NCBI GenBank assembly: GCA_900547555.1
Contig: URHG01000025.1
Coordinates: 1 to 32,574 of the forward strand
Reading direction: 5' to 3'
Source of the DNA: an uncultured Porphyromonadaceae bacterium
Lineage (GTDB): Bacteria > Bacteroidota > Bacteroidia > Bacteroidales > UBA11471
Length of the DNA: 32,574 nt
The notes beneath the pieces are model-generated. The model was not told the DNA's origin and did not search any database. It saw only the letters and a program-made list of their open reading frames with translations. Of this stretch, positions 31,780 to 32,574 are shown one piece after another. Both the position numbers and the translations under genes were made by a program. Positions within the stretch are counted from its first letter, which is position 1, and every line of letters begins with the position of its first letter.

Positions 31780-31787
31780 CAAAGATA
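31780..31787 (-). promoter_or_regulatory. -7 promoter box of the island operon
   Basis: The minus strand reads TATCTTTG, so the transcript would start near 31773 and include the full attenuator-like leader. No clear -33 TTTG was found. Confidence 0.45.
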
Positions 31788-31897
31788 GTGAAAGGTTCTA
31801 AATTAATAAGTATGGAGAGAGGATAAATAGTAACTATCGTACCATTAAACATAGTAGTCTGCATGAGATATTTAATAAGAACTGAATCCATACTCTG

Positions 31898-31972
31898 AAA
31901 TCCATGCGGGTATTAAAATGATAAATCCCCTTTATAAGAACTGAAATTTAGAAATTGTACCCACATGGATTT
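31898..31972. repeat. Inverted repeat at the right side of the island operon
   Basis: AAATCCATGCGGGTA (31898-31912) and TACCCACATGGATTT (31958-31972) pair with one mismatch. Direct repeats around AATAAGAACTGAA / TATAAGAACTGAA overlap it (about 31873-31885 and 31932-31944). It resembles the element at 30079-30144 (ATG-GGGTAT ... TACCCA-AT). The remaining sequence between 31788 and 31897 holds no gene I can support. Confidence 0.45.
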
Positions 31973-31989
31973 ATAAAGCTAAAATTAAT

Positions 31990-32100
31990 CCCTCCGACCG
32001 AATTTAAGGGTAAATTCTTCTTGAAGTCCCAATGCGCAGGATCAACAGAAACTCCCACATTCTTGTACTTCTTCTTTCCATTCTGACAGATTCTCACCAT
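31990..32100 (-). pseudogene. Integrase arm-domain remnant (tyrosine recombinase)
   Basis: From the ATG at 32100 the minus strand reads MVRICQNGKKKYKNVGVSVD and PAHWDFKKNLP. This is the beta-strand and WDF-KN-P pattern of the N-terminal arm-binding domain of Bacteroidetes tyrosine recombinases. The match stops there and the frame soon ends; no core-binding or catalytic domain is present. It is a fragment, either of the same integrase as the neighbouring remnant or of another one. Confidence 0.6.
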
Positions 32101-32220
32101 AAGTGACTATTCTCCATTCTTTAAAGCTTTTGATTTAAGCAGATTACGATAATCATTGCTTCCATTTTTGGCTTACATCTCAGTTTACATGAAGCAGGTA
32201 AACTTGCGCAATTCAGGCAT

Positions 32221-32252
32221 AAAAAAAGAGAGTTACTTTTGTGTAACCCTCT
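32221..32252 (-). terminator. Terminator-like hairpin inside the integrase remnant region
   Basis: AGAGAGTTAC (32227-32236) pairs with GTAACCCTCT (32243-32252) with one mismatch; on the minus strand a U7 run follows. Confidence 0.65.
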
Positions 32253-32324
32253 GATTTTCAATTGATCCTTCTTGGTAGCGACCCTCTTGCGGTCAAAAAC
32301 GAATCTCAGCTTTGGATAATTCAT
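32253..32324 (-). pseudogene. Integrase N-terminal remnant (tyrosine recombinase)
   Basis: The ATG at 32324 begins MNYPKLRFVFDRKRVATKKD, the conserved N-terminus of Bacteroidetes site-specific integrases. The frame then loses similarity at the terminator-like hairpin; the frame's further residues to 32121 look random. It starts ~180 bp from the 3' end of the tRNA-Lys gene and reads away from it, the usual place for an integrase of an element inserted in a tRNA gene. Confidence 0.7.
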
Positions 32325-32474
32325 AATGGTATCACAGTAGGTGTATAATCAGTATCACAACGGGGCAAAAATATACCAAAATCAACCAAAAATGACATGT
32401 AAAAACATGTTTTTAAGCATAAAATTATTAAGCGAATATATAAAAATCTGTTTGTAACGAATTGATTATCAATA

Positions 32475-32504
32475 AAAAAGGAGAGAAAATATTCTCTCCT
32501 TTTT
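32475..32504 (-). terminator. Terminator downstream of tRNA-Lys
   Basis: A perfect 13-bp stem (32475-32487 with 32492-32504) around AATA is A-rich on the left, so the minus-strand transcript ends in U's, directly after the tRNA 3' end. Confidence 0.85.
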
Positions 32505-32505
32505 G

Positions 32506-32574
32506 TGATCCGCCTGGGGCTCGAACCCAGGACCCCAACATTAAAAGTGTTGTGCTCTACCTGCTGAGCTAGCG
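32506..32574 (-). tRNA. tRNA-Lys (anticodon TTT), 5' end outside the window
   Basis: On the minus strand the cloverleaf shows a D arm (GCTCAGCAGGTAGAGC), an anticodon arm with CAACA/TGTTG around CTTTTAA (anticodon TTT) and a T arm with TTCGAGC. The 3' acceptor strand is GCGGATC plus A, and CCA is not encoded. The first four acceptor bases lie beyond the window edge. Confidence 0.95.

Noticed and set aside
32121..32252. Continuation of the 67-codon frame from ATG 32324 as a functional small protein
   Set aside because: Similarity to integrases ends after about 20 residues at a terminator-like hairpin, so the rest is better seen as decay.
1..32574. CRISPR array or complete insertion sequence
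   Set aside because: I saw no regularly spaced direct repeats and no intact transposase reading frame.

Overview
The window comes from a member of the Bacteroidales, most likely a gut commensal. The evidence is the repeated Bacteroidetes-type promoter (a -7 box TAnnTTTG, once with a clean -33 TTTG 19 bp upstream), a hybrid two-component system (HTCS), an FimB/Mfa2-like lipoprotein, a TonB receptor with the Bacteroidetes N-terminal extension, and weak Shine-Dalgarno sites. The genus cannot be fixed from sequence alone.

Left part (1-5443). A minus-strand TPR/PD40-repeat protein gene runs off the left edge. Its last ~150 nt in the window look like the C-terminal part of a polysaccharide pyruvyl transferase, so this edge may be a genuine fusion or an assembly join. 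Next come a YcxB-like membrane protein, a BtuB-like TonB-dependent receptor with a strikingly hairpin-rich 5' region, ttcA (tRNA 2-thiocytidine synthesis) and a DUF486 membrane protein.

Pectin locus (5542-18312, plus strand). It holds a secreted PL1 pectate lyase, a 1425-residue HTCS sensor/regulator, a second PL1-type lyase and a 1257-residue multidomain CE8 pectinesterase. The enzymes de-esterify and cleave homogalacturonan and the HTCS probably senses a pectic fragment and induces them. No SusC/SusD pair or glycoside hydrolase is present. A 16-bp bidirectional terminator separates this locus from the next one.

Potassium locus (28091-18406, minus strand). An NtrC-type sigma-54 activator lies upstream of a 30-aa membrane peptide, kdpF, kdpA, kdpB, kdpC, a TorF-like outer-membrane protein, a stand-alone KdpD input module and a separate membrane histidine kinase. 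A -24/-12-like promoter and a 20-bp near-palindrome stand between the activator and the structural genes. This suggests a split KdpD and a sigma-54 regulator in place of canonical KdpD/KdpE.

Right part (28216-32574). An HxlR regulator is divergent from an FimB/Mfa2-like lipoprotein, with an IS/MITE-like inverted repeat between them. Beyond 29.9 kb the sequence becomes visibly AT-rich and ends in a tRNA-Lys gene cut by the window edge. Two decayed tyrosine-recombinase arm-domain fragments next to the tRNA mark this as an old integrated island. Its cargo is a compact minus-strand operon: a 98-aa helical protein, a 28-aa single-span membrane peptide, a 114-aa protein sharing a short motif with the first, and a small lipocalin-like lipoprotein. 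Upstream is a leader with two mutually exclusive stem-loops, one followed by a U7 tract, which looks like a transcription attenuator. This operon is the best candidate here for something undescribed.
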